From assembly GCF_001693775.2 (NCBI RefSeq), contig NZ_MBEW02000015.1, forward strand, positions 1-44,195: a stretch of 44,195 nt of DNA. Reading direction: 5' to 3'. Shown here piece by piece: positions 26,705 to 35,856 of the stretch (position 1 is its first letter; each line of letters starts with the position of its first letter). The stretch comes from Criibacterium bergeronii (GTDB lineage: Bacteria > Bacillota > Clostridia > Peptostreptococcales > Filifactoraceae). The notes beneath the pieces were generated by a model. It was not told where the DNA came from. It did not search any database and was given only the letters and a program-made list of their open reading frames with translations. The position numbers and the translations under genes are program-made.

Positions 26705-27631
26705 ATGAAAAAAATTATAAAATTAATTACCTCAGCAATTTTATGCGTTAGCTTGACTGCGTGTTCGTTGCCATTTTTAGGCAGCTCAGATACAAAAAGT
26801 GGTATAGTTATAGCAGGAGGAAATACTTCTGAAAGACAAATATTATCAGAAATACAAAAGCAGCTTATACAGCATTATATGCCAAAAGCTAAGGTATCCG
26901 TTATAAATAATCTAGGCTCAACTACCTTGATAGTACAGACATTTATGAGGGGAATATGCAATGTTTCTGCCGGTATGTATACAGGCACGTCACTTACAGG
27001 AGAGCTGGGCATGGAGCCTGAGACTAATCCACAAAAAGCAATGGAATTAGTAAAAAATGGATATAAGGATAAATTTAATATGAAATGGTATGACTCCTAT
27101 GGATTTTCAAATACCTATGCTTTCATGGTAAAGAGGGAATTTGCTGAAAAAAATAATATAAAAACCTTATCAGATTTAAAGGCACTTGCACCAAAATTAA
27201 GAGCCGGAGTGGATACCTCTTGGATGAGGAGGCAGGGCGATGGATACGAGGCGTTTAAACAGACCTATGGCTATGATTTTGCCAAGGTATACCCTATGGA
27301 GATTGGTTTAGTCTACGATGCTGTAAATAATGGTGAAATGGATTTAGTGCTAGGATATTCTACCGATGGAAGAATTAATTCTTATGATTTAGTTTTGCTT
27401 GAAGATGACCTACACGTTTTTCCGCCTTACGATTGCAGTACTGTAGCCAGCTATGATTTATTAAATAAACATCCTGAGCTTGATGACGTCTTTGGTAAGT
27501 TAGAAGGTAAAATAGATAGCTCTACTATGCAAAAGCTTAATAGGATGTCAGACGAGCAGCTTATTGAGCCAGCAACAGTTGCTAAGAATTTTTTGGAGGA
27601 AAATAATTATTTCGAGGAGGTGTCAAAATGA
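26705..27631 (+). CDS. opuCC: Osmoprotectant-binding lipoprotein
   Basis: This extracellular binding protein of the OpuC importer captures betaine, carnitine or choline-like ligands. The 308-residue protein has a lipoprotein signal (lipobox LTAC, Cys20). The mature part shows OpuAC/OpuCC-like features: GGNTSERQILSEI at the start, an AGMYTGTSL segment that corresponds to the EYTGT loop of the family, and VYDAVNNGEMDLVLGYSTDG. Its ATG abuts the stop of the upstream permease with AAGGAGGAG in that gene's end, and its own end overlaps the next permease start by four bases (ATGA). Confidence 0.93.
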   Translation: MKKIIKLITSAILCVSLTACSLPFLGSSDTKSGIVIAGGNTSERQILSEIQKQLIQHYMPKAKVSVINNLGSTTLIVQTFMRGICNVSAGMYTGTSLTGELGMEPETNPQKAMELVKNGYKDKFNMKWYDSYGFSNTYAFMVKREFAEKNNIKTLSDLKALAPKLRAGVDTSWMRRQGDGYEAFKQTYGYDFAKVYPMEIGLVYDAVNNGEMDLVLGYSTDGRINSYDLVLLEDDLHVFPPYDCSTVASYDLLNKHPELDDVFGKLEGKIDSSTMQKLNRMSDEQLIEPATVAKNFLEENNYFEEVSK

Positions 27632-28263
27632 TAAGACAATTTCTTGAATATTATGCGACCAATGGAGCCTATGTTTTTGAGCAGTTTGTAAGACACTTTC
27701 TTATTTCAATATATGGTGTGTTGTTTGCGTCAATGGTAGCCATTCCTATAGGGTTTTATATTTCTAGGAAATATAACCTTTCTCAAATTGTAATATCTTT
27801 GGCAAATATTTTGCAGACAATACCATCGCTTGCAATGGTAAGTATTTTGATGATAGTAATGGGACTTGGAGTAAATACAGTCATAATGGCGGTATTTTTA
27901 TATTCCTTGCTACCTATTATAAAAAATACTTATACAGGTGTAAGAAATGTAGACAAAAATTTAGTAGATGTGGCAAAAGCTATGGGCATGACAAAGCTAC
28001 AGGTGATTTTTAAAATAGAATTACCATTGAGCATATCTATAATAATGGCAGGAGTAAGAAATGCTTTAGTCATGGCAATAGGGGTTACTGCTATAGGCAC
28101 ATTTATCGGAGCGGGAGGACTTGGAGATATAATTACAAGAGGGATAAATGTATCCAACGGCTCTGCAATCATACTTGCTGGAGCACTGCCGACAGCCTTG
28201 ATGGCGGTAATAAGTGATATAGTTTTGCAAAGGATAGAAAAGTTATTAGACCCGTTAAAATAA
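27628..28263 (+). CDS. opuCD: Osmoprotectant ABC importer permease (second)
   Basis: The second membrane subunit, 211 residues, is similar in layout to the first (LANILQTIPSLAMVSILMIV; coupling loop VDKNLVDVAKAMGMTKLQV). The two probably form a heterodimer. The start overlaps the binding-protein stop (ATGA), with GAGGAGGTG upstream. It ends the opuC operon; a bidirectional hairpin follows. Confidence 0.93.
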   Translation: MIRQFLEYYATNGAYVFEQFVRHFLISIYGVLFASMVAIPIGFYISRKYNLSQIVISLANILQTIPSLAMVSILMIVMGLGVNTVIMAVFLYSLLPIIKNTYTGVRNVDKNLVDVAKAMGMTKLQVIFKIELPLSISIIMAGVRNALVMAIGVTAIGTFIGAGGLGDIITRGINVSNGSAIILAGALPTALMAVISDIVLQRIEKLLDPLK

Positions 28264-28286
28264 AAGAGCTAAATATTGAATAAAAA

Positions 28287-28327
28287 AAGCGTAATATATT
28301 AAAAAATTTAATATACTACGCTTTATT
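28287..28327. terminator. Bidirectional terminator between opuCD and the isochorismatase gene
   Basis: AAAAGCGTAATATATTAAA pairs with TTTAATATACTACGCTTT over about 18 bp with one mismatch. A-rich sequence lies on the left and T-rich on the right, so it can terminate transcription from both sides of this convergent pair. Confidence 0.88.
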
Positions 28328-28353
28328 TTTGGCTTAAATAACGATGTGATAAT

Positions 28354-28947
28354 TTATTTTATTAACGCTTGTACTTCTTTAAAGTTTGGATGTTTTGAAG
28401 TTTTAAGCAAGCTAAACAGTACAGCCTCTGTATTGGATATTACAGCTTTCATATCTTTCATCATTTCCAGTCCATTTTTATAATTTTCTTTTGACCTAGA
28501 GCCTGCCGCATCACCTACTACAGTTACTTCGTAACCGTCCATCATTAAATCCAGTACAGTTTGCATTACGCAGATGTGAGCCTCTATACCGGCAACGATG
28601 ATATGCTTTTTGCCAAGCTCTGCCAATTTTTCTTTTAGCTCTCCATCGTAGGCAGCAAAGGAAACTTTTTCTATGACAGTAGGCTCTTTTGCCTCTGCAA
28701 ATATTTCTTGGTTAGTATTTCCAAGACCTTTTGGATATTGCTCTGTAAATACAGTAGGTATTTCTAATATTCTAGCGGCTTGCACCAAAATCTTTGTGTT
28801 TTTTTTGACCAAATCTTCATTAAACATTGCCTTAGACAATTTGTCCTGAACATCTATTACTAACAGTAGGGTATCATCGTTATTATGATAAAAGGCTTGC
28901 AATCTTTTTTTTAGATGACCGCAGTGATGTGCCATATTTTCTGACAT
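28354..28947 (-). CDS. Isochorismatase-family cysteine hydrolase
   Basis: A small amidohydrolase-like protein of the isochorismatase (nicotinamidase-like) superfamily, 197 residues. The catalytic triad is visible: Asp32 (in LLLVIDVQDKL), Lys94 (in VIEKVSF) and Cys126 (in GIEAHICVMQTVLDL). The start has a perfect AGGAGG seven bases upstream; the first 20 residues (MSENMAHHCGHLKKRLQAFY) extend beyond the usual family start and are His-rich. It is a single gene. Proteins of this subgroup are often annotated only as hydrolases; the substrate is unknown, and isochorismate is unlikely without siderophore genes. Confidence 0.88.
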   Translation of the reverse strand: MSENMAHHCGHLKKRLQAFYHNNDDTLLLVIDVQDKLSKAMFNEDLVKKNTKILVQAARILEIPTVFTEQYPKGLGNTNQEIFAEAKEPTVIEKVSFAAYDGELKEKLAELGKKHIIVAGIEAHICVMQTVLDLMMDGYEVTVVGDAAGSRSKENYKNGLEMMKDMKAVISNTEAVLFSLLKTSKHPNFKEVQALIK

Positions 28948-29009
28948 ATATTCCTCCTAAAAATTTATATTTATCGTTACATTTATATGATACCACAAAT
29001 TACAAAAAA

Positions 29010-29795
29010 TTAGCGTTGTTTTTTGATATAAATTATAAAAGAGTAAATAGATGGTATTACAGCTACGCTACAACCTAATATCAGATATAGTGTATATATT
29101 GCATCTCCAAAGAAATTTATAAGTATAGGGGCCAGTAGAAATGATATCCCGAAAAATATGAACATATAAGCACCCAGTCGATTGGTTTTGTTCCAGTTTT
29201 CTTCGTCCTTTAAAGACCATGGAGTTTTAAAACCAATTTGGGAGTTGAGCTTGTTTTTAGTCATGTAATTTGCAGCTATTATTATGATTATACCTACAAA
29301 TACGAATACTATTGGGGAGTTAAAATGTTTCTCCTGAGACCAAAAATATGACAGCCAAAAAATCAAATTACTTACAACTGGAATTGCAACTAAGGATAAG
29401 ATTAGTAAGAATGAATTTTTATTGTTTCTACGCTTGTCGAACGGGTCAAAATAAGTCACCACACCTGTAATAATTGTAGCAGCTGCCATAATTAGTGGCA
29501 TGATAAACACCACTTCATTTTTTGATGCGTAGCCGTCAATCTCACCCTTAAAGTTCATGTGGTTTGGCAATATATCGGGGATTTCATCATAAACTGTTAA
29601 GCCTATTATCATTGGTATTAAGCATAAAAGTGAAAGTACAGCTACAAGTATGAAATACCTTTTCTTATTTTTTAGTATACCTTTTGTATCTTGCAGTTCA
29701 TCTTTTTCAAGCTCTATATTGTAAATACCGGTGTCATAATCTGACTGAGCGGATTTTTTAGAAGTTGGGTCTGATTTTTTATTTAGGTTATCCAT
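29010..29795 (-). CDS. SdpI-family membrane protein (DUF1648 plus SdpI domain)
   Basis: SdpI of Bacillus subtilis gives immunity to the SdpC killing factor and, when bound by toxin, sequesters the repressor SdpR. This 261-residue homologue has a soluble N-terminal extension (about 45 residues) and six predicted membrane helices. The DUF1648 motif (YDEIPDILPNHMNFKGEIDG, about 69-88) follows the first helix, and the C-terminal helices carry the SdpI part with NKLNSQIGFKTPWSLKDEENW. It follows the SdpR-like gene by 32 bases, with AGGAGA before the ATG. No sdpA, sdpB or sdpC toxin gene is in the window, so immunity to a foreign toxin or an envelope-stress role is inferred. Confidence 0.87.
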   Translation of the reverse strand: MDNLNKKSDPTSKKSAQSDYDTGIYNIELEKDELQDTKGILKNKKRYFILVAVLSLLCLIPMIIGLTVYDEIPDILPNHMNFKGEIDGYASKNEVVFIMPLIMAAATIITGVVTYFDPFDKRRNNKNSFLLILSLVAIPVVSNLIFWLSYFWSQEKHFNSPIVFVFVGIIIIIAANYMTKNKLNSQIGFKTPWSLKDEENWNKTNRLGAYMFIFFGISFLLAPILINFFGDAIYTLYLILGCSVAVIPSIYSFIIYIKKQR

Positions 29796-29827
29796 TTTAT
29801 TCTCCTGTAATTATTATAAAAGTTTTA

Positions 29828-30106
29828 TTACTTATTACTATCCTTATCCATAAAACCTGAAATATAGGACAGTATCTCCTCAAACACTGAGGTGTTTAAT
29901 TCGTAGTAGATGTAATTTTTTTCTTTTGTTTGTCTTATTAAATCCGCATTTTTTAGTATGGATAAATGATGTGAAATAGTCGCCGGACTAAGGTCAAAAC
30001 AAGAGCTGATATCTCCTGCGGATTTTTTTGTGCCATCTTTAAGTATGTTTAGTATATCTCTTCTCACCGGGTCGCTTAATGCTTTAAAAGTATCTATTAG
30101 TGGCAA
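29828..30106 (-). CDS. ArsR/SdpR-family transcriptional repressor
   Basis: A 92-residue winged-helix repressor similar to SdpR: FKALSDPVRRDILNILKDG, then recognition helix region DLSPATISHHLSILKNADLI and wing KEKNYIYYELN. There are no metal-binding cysteines of the ArsR metal sensors. The start is a TTG at 30106 preceded by GGAGG with a six-base spacer; no in-frame ATG fits. It heads an operon with the SdpI-like gene. It probably represses its own promoter through the TCTAAATAGA sites upstream, with release when SdpI sequesters it, by analogy to B. subtilis. Confidence 0.9.
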   Translation of the reverse strand: MPLIDTFKALSDPVRRDILNILKDGTKKSAGDISSCFDLSPATISHHLSILKNADLIRQTKEKNYIYYELNTSVFEEILSYISGFMDKDSNK

Positions 30107-30138
30107 ATTTCACCTCCAGTAAAAATTTTTATGAACTA

Positions 30139-30225
30139 AATCTATTTCGATATATATCTAAATAGATTATATTACTTATGCTAAAAATGTCAACAACTAT
30201 TTTGATAAATTTCTAAATAGAAATT
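30139..30225 (-). promoter_or_regulatory. Promoter and operators of the sdpR-sdpI-like operon
   Basis: On the minus strand TTGACA (30188-30193) and TATAAT (30166-30171) are 16 bases apart. TCTAAATAGA occurs twice, at 30157-30166 touching the -10 box and at 30212-30221 upstream of the -35. The second lies in the palindrome AATTTCTAAATAGAAATT (30208-30225). AATCTATTT (30139-30147) and AAATAGATT (30160-30168) form a further inverted repeat past the start point. Confidence 0.82.
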
Positions 30226-30275
30226 ATTTTCATAATTAAAGCTGTTTACCTTGACGTAGTTTAATTTGATGTGGA

Positions 30276-31053
30276 ATGTATGGACTTATAACTCTACCCA
30301 TAGGGTGCGGGTATAGGTACACTGATTGGGGAAGGCTTGATAGTTGTAGCTTTAGGCTATTCTTTACACAAAAGTGGAGTTAGTATAAACAGTGGTAAAG
30401 ATATATTTGCAGATTACAAAAGTGTAGCTAAAATTTCAGGTAATTCAATTTTGGAACAGATTTTTGAAAGAATAGGAATGTTTTTATTTACTAGAATGAT
30501 TGCTGAGCTTGGTGCTGTCGCCACTGCAACAAGTCACATCGTCATGATTGCAGTAGATGTAGTTTACTATATATTTATGGGAATGGGGCAGGCATCATCA
30601 TCAATTACGGGCAGAGTTTTAGGAGAAGGGAATAAAAAAGAGTTAAAAGAGTATATAAAAGTATTTAAAAACTCAGGAATACTTGCAGGTGTTATTGCTA
30701 CTTTTATTTTTATTTTCCTAAGGCGACCTATATTTACGATGTTAAGTGGTGACCCAAATGCAGTAGCTCTTGGTGACAAGGTTATGATTATAGCCGCACT
30801 TTAAATGGTGCAACAGGCACTTGCACAAATATTTTCAGGAGCGTTAAGAGGTGCATCGGATACAGCGTATGTTGCTAAATATAGCTTGATAATAATTGCG
30901 TTCGTCAGACCTATGCTAACATATATATTTACATTTAAATTTAATTTAGGCTTATCAGGTGCTTGGCTTGCCTTTTTAGTCGACCAGTCGCTAAGAATGC
31001 TTGCATCTACTACAAGGACAAGGACAGATAAGTGGCTGTCACACAAAGTATAA
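30276..31053 (+). pseudogene. Remnant of a MATE-family efflux gene
   Basis: The C-terminal half of a MATE exporter is recognisable (ISGNSILEQIFERIGMFLFT, then QALAQIFSGALRGASDTAYV after the stop). The gene is broken in at least three ways. The N-terminal half is absent. The frame shifts near 30300: MYGLITLPI is read in one frame at 30276 and GAGIGTLIGEGLIVVALGYS in another from 30304. An in-frame TAA at 30802-30804 interrupts a part that otherwise continues in the same frame to the natural-looking end at 31053. The stop is TAA, so recoding as selenocysteine or pyrrolysine is not an explanation. It abuts the sdpR promoter region, and an intact MATE gene lies 1.7 kb downstream. Confidence 0.88.
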
Positions 31054-31082
31054 TTATATAAAATGGAATATGTAAGGTAAAA

Positions 31083-31126
31083 AATGCCAAAGTAAATGAA
31101 CTTTAAGGTTTATTTACTTTGGCATT
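31083..31126. terminator. Long perfect hairpin after the MATE remnant
   Basis: AATGCCAAAGTAAAT (31083-31097) and ATTTACTTTGGCATT (31112-31126) form a perfect 15-bp stem with a 14-base loop. The following sequence is only moderately T-rich. Position fits the old terminator of the broken MATE gene. Confidence 0.75.
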
Positions 31127-31236
31127 AATAATTTTAGCTTTACAAATATGGCTTTATGCGGTTAAACTAGTAGTTGATTAATAATTATGTAATTTTGTAG
31201 TTAAATTTAATATTACTCACATAAAGGTATAAATTC

Positions 31237-32547
31237 ATGGAAACTTTGACACTATTTTTATTTTGCTTTGTACTAATACTTTTTATTTCTCTGGGATTTC
31301 CAATAGTTGTTGCACTTTTTACAGGACTTGTAATTTTTTTTATTTATGGATTTTATCAGCATTTTTCTTTTGCTCAAATTCTACAGATGTGTATTGATGG
31401 GATTAAAGAGGCGGGTAATATAATTATTACTATGCTTATAATAGGTATACTGACAGCTATGTGGAGAGCATCAGGTACAATTTCTATGATAATAGTGTAT
31501 GCCGGTTATTTTATAAAGCCTTCGATTTTTTTGTTCATGAGCTTTTTACTTAATTGTATAGTTTCGTTTTTACTTGGTACATCATTTGGTACAGCGGCTA
31601 CCATGGGAGTGATATGTGCAACCATGGCGTCTACTATGGATATTCCTGTTGTTCTAGCTGGCGGAGCTGTTTTATCAGGAGTGTTTTTTGGAGATAGATG
31701 CTCACCGCTTTCTACAAGTGCGATATTAGTTAGTGAAGTTACGCATAGCGATTTATATGTAAATATAAAAAATATGTTTAAGACTGCTATAGTACCATTT
31801 GTTGTAACGTCTTTACTGTTTTTGGTGATTGGCTTTGTTACACCGCACAAATCTATAAATATGGATTTGAGGGTGATATTTGGTAAAGAATTTAATTTGG
31901 CTTGGTTTTTGCTAATTCCTGCGGTTTTGATTTTGGGGTTGTCAGCTTTTAGGGTTAAGGTTAAGTGTGCCATGATTGCAAGTATTTTTAGTGCAATTCC
32001 TATTTGTCTATTTTTTCAGCATATTGGTATTGTAGAGCTTTGTAAAATTGCTTTATTTGGATTTAAAGCGTCCAATGGAGAAGTAGGCAAGATGTTAAAT
32101 GGTGGCGGACTGCTTTCAATGATAAATGTTGTCTTTGTTTTGTGTATATCTTCATCGTATTCAGGTTTTTTCCAAAAAACACAATTGCTTTCAAAATTAA
32201 AAGCTGGGATAAAAAGGTTAAGTGAAAAAATAACAAATTTTGGTGCTTTGGTTGCCACTTCCTTTTTGGCAAGTGCTATAGCGTGCAACCAAACTTTGGC
32301 AATTATTTTGACAAACCAACTTTGCAAGGATTTAGAAAAGGACAATTCAAAAATGGCAATAAATCTTGAAAACTCAGTAGTGATGATTGCCGGACTTATC
32401 CCTTGGTCAATAGCGGGAGCAGTGCCATTGGCGTCTATAGGTGCACCTTTATCAAGTTTATTTTTTGGTTTTTATTTGTATTTGATTCCGCTTTGGAGAC
32501 TGATTGTAGAACTTTTTAACAAAAATAAAAAGAATAATTTAGAATAG
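31237..32547 (+). CDS. NhaC-type Na+/H+ antiporter family protein
   Basis: A 436-residue membrane protein with about 10-12 helices. The segment FGTAATMGVICATMASTMDI and the motif GDRCSPLSTSAILVSEV match the conserved half-helix region of NhaC antiporters (GDKxSPLSDTT-like), and a second internal copy (ASAIACNQTLAIILTNQL) follows in the C-terminal half. Members exchange sodium and protons, or in some cases organic acids with cations. It appears monocistronic. A start at the ATG at 31237 has only a weak site (AAAGGT). Ion specificity is inferred from the family only. Confidence 0.85.
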   Translation: METLTLFLFCFVLILFISLGFPIVVALFTGLVIFFIYGFYQHFSFAQILQMCIDGIKEAGNIIITMLIIGILTAMWRASGTISMIIVYAGYFIKPSIFLFMSFLLNCIVSFLLGTSFGTAATMGVICATMASTMDIPVVLAGGAVLSGVFFGDRCSPLSTSAILVSEVTHSDLYVNIKNMFKTAIVPFVVTSLLFLVIGFVTPHKSINMDLRVIFGKEFNLAWFLLIPAVLILGLSAFRVKVKCAMIASIFSAIPICLFFQHIGIVELCKIALFGFKASNGEVGKMLNGGGLLSMINVVFVLCISSSYSGFFQKTQLLSKLKAGIKRLSEKITNFGALVATSFLASAIACNQTLAIILTNQLCKDLEKDNSKMAINLENSVVMIAGLIPWSIAGAVPLASIGAPLSSLFFGFYLYLIPLWRLIVELFNKNKKNNLE

Positions 32548-32757
32548 ATTTTAAATTGTGTGTTGAGTTGGCATATATTGTATTAAATTTATTGTTTATT
32601 TTAACTTGGGGGATTAAATGAAAAGATAAGATTATATCAAATATTTATTATATGGGATTATTATTTTGATTTTAATTTTCTTAAATGTATGTATATCAAG
32701 ACAAATTTTTACAAGGACTAGTTTTATCAATTTTATGGTATTTTTTTGGAGTAAATT

Positions 32758-34128
32758 TTGCAAAACAATATAGATTTAGGCAAAGACAATATTTTAGGCT
32801 TACTTTTAAGGCTAAGTGTACCTGCTACACTTAGTATGCTGGTTGCCGCTTTATACAATTTCGCTGACAGAGTTGTAGTAGGCAGGGTAAATCCTCTTGG
32901 TCTTAGTGCAATTGGTGTTACTATGCCTTTTCAAGTGGTGCAGATGGCATTTGTACTACTTATTGGAGTAGGCTCAGCGACTTTAATATCAATAAAATAT
33001 GGTAAGGGAGATATTGACGGGGCAAGTGATGTGCTGTTTACAGGCTTTGTATTTATAGTAATATCTCAGCTTATAATTTCGATTTTATATATGATTTTTA
33101 TAGAGCCTATTTTTAGCGTCTTAAAAATCGGCTCTAGTCTACATGATTTGTCATATAAGTATATTTCAATTATAGTAATTGGGGCAGTACCGGCACTTAC
33201 AGGATATTGTTTAAATAACAGTGTGCGTGCACTTGGATATGCTAAGGAGTCCATGTTTTATGTGAGCTTTAGCAGTATTTTAAATATTGCTTTAGATATA
33301 TTTTTTGTATTAGTATTTGGCTGGGGTGTGAGAGGAGCTGCAATTGCTACTATTATTTCTGAATTTCTTGTGACTATTTTTGTAATAAGATTTTTTACAA
33401 GTAATAAATCAAGTATAAAGCTCCACTTTTCTAGGGAATATTTAAAGAGTTATTTTGAGGAGAAAAAATATTTTCACACTTTGCTGGAAATTATTTCAGC
33501 CGGCACTCCTAGCTTTTTTATGCAGCTTTTCGGAGTAGTCGTGACAGTGCTATTAAACAATTCCATCTTACAGTATGGTGCAGATTATCATATGGCGGCG
33601 GTCACTATTGTAAATTCTGTATCAATGCTAGTTACTATGGTGATTTATGGTATAAGTCAAGGTATGCAGCCGATTATAGGATATAATTTTGGCAGTGGAG
33701 ATTACAAAAGGGTGTCTTACAGCTACAAGCTTACGTTGATTTTTGTATTAATAGTAGCAGGTGGTGGCTTGGGGATATTGTTGTTGTTTGCAGACCAAAT
33801 TGTATCAATTTTTGTAAAAAATAATAAAAGCCTGCTTAGCCTTACATCAGGAATTTTAAGGGTTTTTCTATTAGGTCTACCTATGATTGGTGCTCATTCG
33901 ATAACTACGACTTTTCTACAGTCGACTAAAAAATCTTTTTTGGCAACTTTGCTTAATGTATTAAGATATGGCGGTATATTGATACCTTTACTGTATATTA
34001 TCCCTCCGATTTATGGTATAAACGGGGTATACATTTCTAAGGCTCTGTCAGATATTTTAGCTGGACTTGTTGCGTTGATAATAGTTTTTAATGTTATAAA
34101 AAAGGAAAAATATGCTAGAAAAATGTAA
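32758..34128 (+). CDS. MATE-family multidrug/toxin efflux transporter
   Basis: MATE exporters use proton or sodium gradients to expel drugs and metabolites. The 456-residue protein has the expected 12 helices and family segments in both halves (LSVPATLSMLVAALYNFADR with the VVVGR loop near the N-terminus, and GISQGMQPIIGYNFGSGDYKR in the C-terminal half). I take the TTG at 32758, which has GGAG at 32748-32751 six bases upstream; the next in-frame ATG would remove the N-terminal helix. It is intact, unlike the MATE remnant at 30276-31053. Substrates cannot be read from sequence. Confidence 0.92.
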   Translation: MQNNIDLGKDNILGLLLRLSVPATLSMLVAALYNFADRVVVGRVNPLGLSAIGVTMPFQVVQMAFVLLIGVGSATLISIKYGKGDIDGASDVLFTGFVFIVISQLIISILYMIFIEPIFSVLKIGSSLHDLSYKYISIIVIGAVPALTGYCLNNSVRALGYAKESMFYVSFSSILNIALDIFFVLVFGWGVRGAAIATIISEFLVTIFVIRFFTSNKSSIKLHFSREYLKSYFEEKKYFHTLLEIISAGTPSFFMQLFGVVVTVLLNNSILQYGADYHMAAVTIVNSVSMLVTMVIYGISQGMQPIIGYNFGSGDYKRVSYSYKLTLIFVLIVAGGGLGILLLFADQIVSIFVKNNKSLLSLTSGILRVFLLGLPMIGAHSITTTFLQSTKKSFLATLLNVLRYGGILIPLLYIIPPIYGINGVYISKALSDILAGLVALIIVFNVIKKEKYARKM

Positions 34129-34236
34129 TGTGCTGTTAATTTAAGATAATAATCTGTAATTAAAAAATTTATTGTATAAAAATTAGGTTAATAGGGGAAT
34201 GTAGCTTATTTTCTAAAAAATTATGCAAGATGTGTG

Positions 34237-34267
34237 TTGAAAGAAACATTTTCATGTGTTAAAATGT
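34237..34267 (+). promoter_or_regulatory. Promoter and possible operator of the AbgT-family gene
   Basis: TTGAAA (34237-34242) and TAAAAT (34260-34265) are 17 bases apart, 50 bases before the ATG. ACATTTT (34246-34252) and AAAATGT (34261-34267) form a perfect inverted repeat overlapping the spacer and -10 box, a plausible repressor site. Confidence 0.72.
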
Positions 34268-34314
34268 CATAGTCTACTTGTACTAATTGAAAAAATAAAT
34301 TTTTGGAGGTTTCT

Positions 34315-35841
34315 ATGAGCAAGAAAAAGAATGAAAATGAAGTTGGAGGTTTTTTAAAATCCGTTGAAGTAATCGGGAATAAATTACCTCATCCTGCCAT
34401 AATTTTTCTTATTATGACAGTTTTTTTATTGATTGCGGCAGATGCTTTAGCTAGAGCAGGTGTAAGTTTTAAATACTATGATGCCAAGGCTCATGAAGAA
34501 GTAGAGCTTATAGCAGTGTCTCTTTTTAACAAAGAAGGAATTAATTACATATTTAATTCTGCTGTTGCAAACTTCACCGGATTTGCACCACTTGGGACTG
34601 TTCTTGTAGCGATGCTTGGTGTAGCAGTATCAGAACATACAGGATTATTCCATATAGCTTTGTCAAAGCTATTGACAGGAGTAAATCCTAGATTGTTAAC
34701 TGCAATTGTTGTATTTGCCGGTATAATGTCAAACATAGCATCAGATGCCGGCTATGTAGTAGTTGTACCACTTGGAGCGTTAATGTTTGCATCTGTTGGT
34801 AGACACCCGGTTGCTGGACTTGCGGCAGGGTTTGCAGGCGTATCAGGTGGATTTTCAGCGAACTTATTAATAGGTACTACCGACCCACTGCTTACAGGTA
34901 TTACAAATGAAGGTCTTAAAATTTCAGGAATTGATATGGCATTAGACCCTACTTGTAACTGGTATTTTTTGATGGCATCAACTTTCTTCTTAACAATTAT
35001 AGGTACGCTTATTACAGAAAAAATCGTTGAACCTAATCTTGGAAAGTACACTGGTGACTACGAACATGAAAATACTGTTATAACACCTCAGCAAGAAAAA
35101 GGTTTAAAAAGAGCAGGGCTATCACTTTTACTTTACATTGTCATAATGGCAATATGTATGATGACAGTTTTTAAAGACCCAACCAAGACAGGAATTGACT
35201 CTATAAAGGCTTTCTTGTATGACGGATTTATTTTTGCTGTATTTTTATTATTCTTAATCCCTGGGTTGGTATTTGGTGTTACAACTGGAGTAATCAAAGA
35301 CTCAAAAGATTTGATTAAGACTATGACAAAAGGTATGCAGGGTATGGGAGGATACATTGTGTTGGCGTTTTTTGCATCACAATTTATAAATTACTTCTCA
35401 GTAACTAATGTAGGTAAAATTATTTCTGTCAGTGGAGCAAATTTCTTGCAATCTGTTGGCTTAAAGGGAATTCCTCTAGTGCTATTATTTATCCTGTTAA
35501 CTTCATTCTTAAACTTATTTATGGGTTCAGCATCAGCAAAATGGGCTATAATGGCACCTATATTTATACCGATGTTGTTACAAATGGGTATACACCCTGC
35601 ATTAGCTCAGGTTGCTTACAGAATAGGCGACTCTTCTACAAATATTATTTCACCTTTGATGACTTATTTCCCTGTTATAGTTGCATTTATGCAAAAATAT
35701 GAGCCTGAAAAAGGATTAGGCACATTGATTTCTACTATGACTCCATATTCTATAGTATTTTTAATTACATGGTCAATTTTACTTGTTGTATGGATGTTAT
35801 TAGGCTTACCTGTAGGTCCTGGAGCGCCATTATTTATTTAA
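34315..35841 (+). CDS. AbgT-family transporter
   Basis: AbgT proteins were first described as importers of p-aminobenzoyl-glutamate, and some members export sulfonamides. The protein from the ATG at 34315 (behind TTGGAGG) is 508 residues with about 11-13 helices and the family segments NKLPHPAIIFLIMTVFLLIA, GIMSNIASDAGYVVVVPLGA and FLNLFMGSASAKWAIMAPIFIP, plus RIGDSSTNIISPLMTYFPV. A terminator follows, and a PepT-like peptidase gene comes next; the pairing of AbgT with an M20 peptidase recalls E. coli abgAB-abgT. The substrate here (folate fragment or small peptide) is inferred. Confidence 0.92.
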   Translation: MSKKKNENEVGGFLKSVEVIGNKLPHPAIIFLIMTVFLLIAADALARAGVSFKYYDAKAHEEVELIAVSLFNKEGINYIFNSAVANFTGFAPLGTVLVAMLGVAVSEHTGLFHIALSKLLTGVNPRLLTAIVVFAGIMSNIASDAGYVVVVPLGALMFASVGRHPVAGLAAGFAGVSGGFSANLLIGTTDPLLTGITNEGLKISGIDMALDPTCNWYFLMASTFFLTIIGTLITEKIVEPNLGKYTGDYEHENTVITPQQEKGLKRAGLSLLLYIVIMAICMMTVFKDPTKTGIDSIKAFLYDGFIFAVFLLFLIPGLVFGVTTGVIKDSKDLIKTMTKGMQGMGGYIVLAFFASQFINYFSVTNVGKIISVSGANFLQSVGLKGIPLVLLFILLTSFLNLFMGSASAKWAIMAPIFIPMLLQMGIHPALAQVAYRIGDSSTNIISPLMTYFPVIVAFMQKYEPEKGLGTLISTMTPYSIVFLITWSILLVVWMLLGLPVGPGAPLFI

Positions 35842-35856
35842 ATTTTTGTAAAGTTG

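Noticed and set aside
30802..30804. In-frame stop in the MATE gene as a recoding event
   Set aside because: The codon is TAA, not the TGA or TAG used for selenocysteine or pyrrolysine, and the gene also has a frameshift and lost its N-terminal half.
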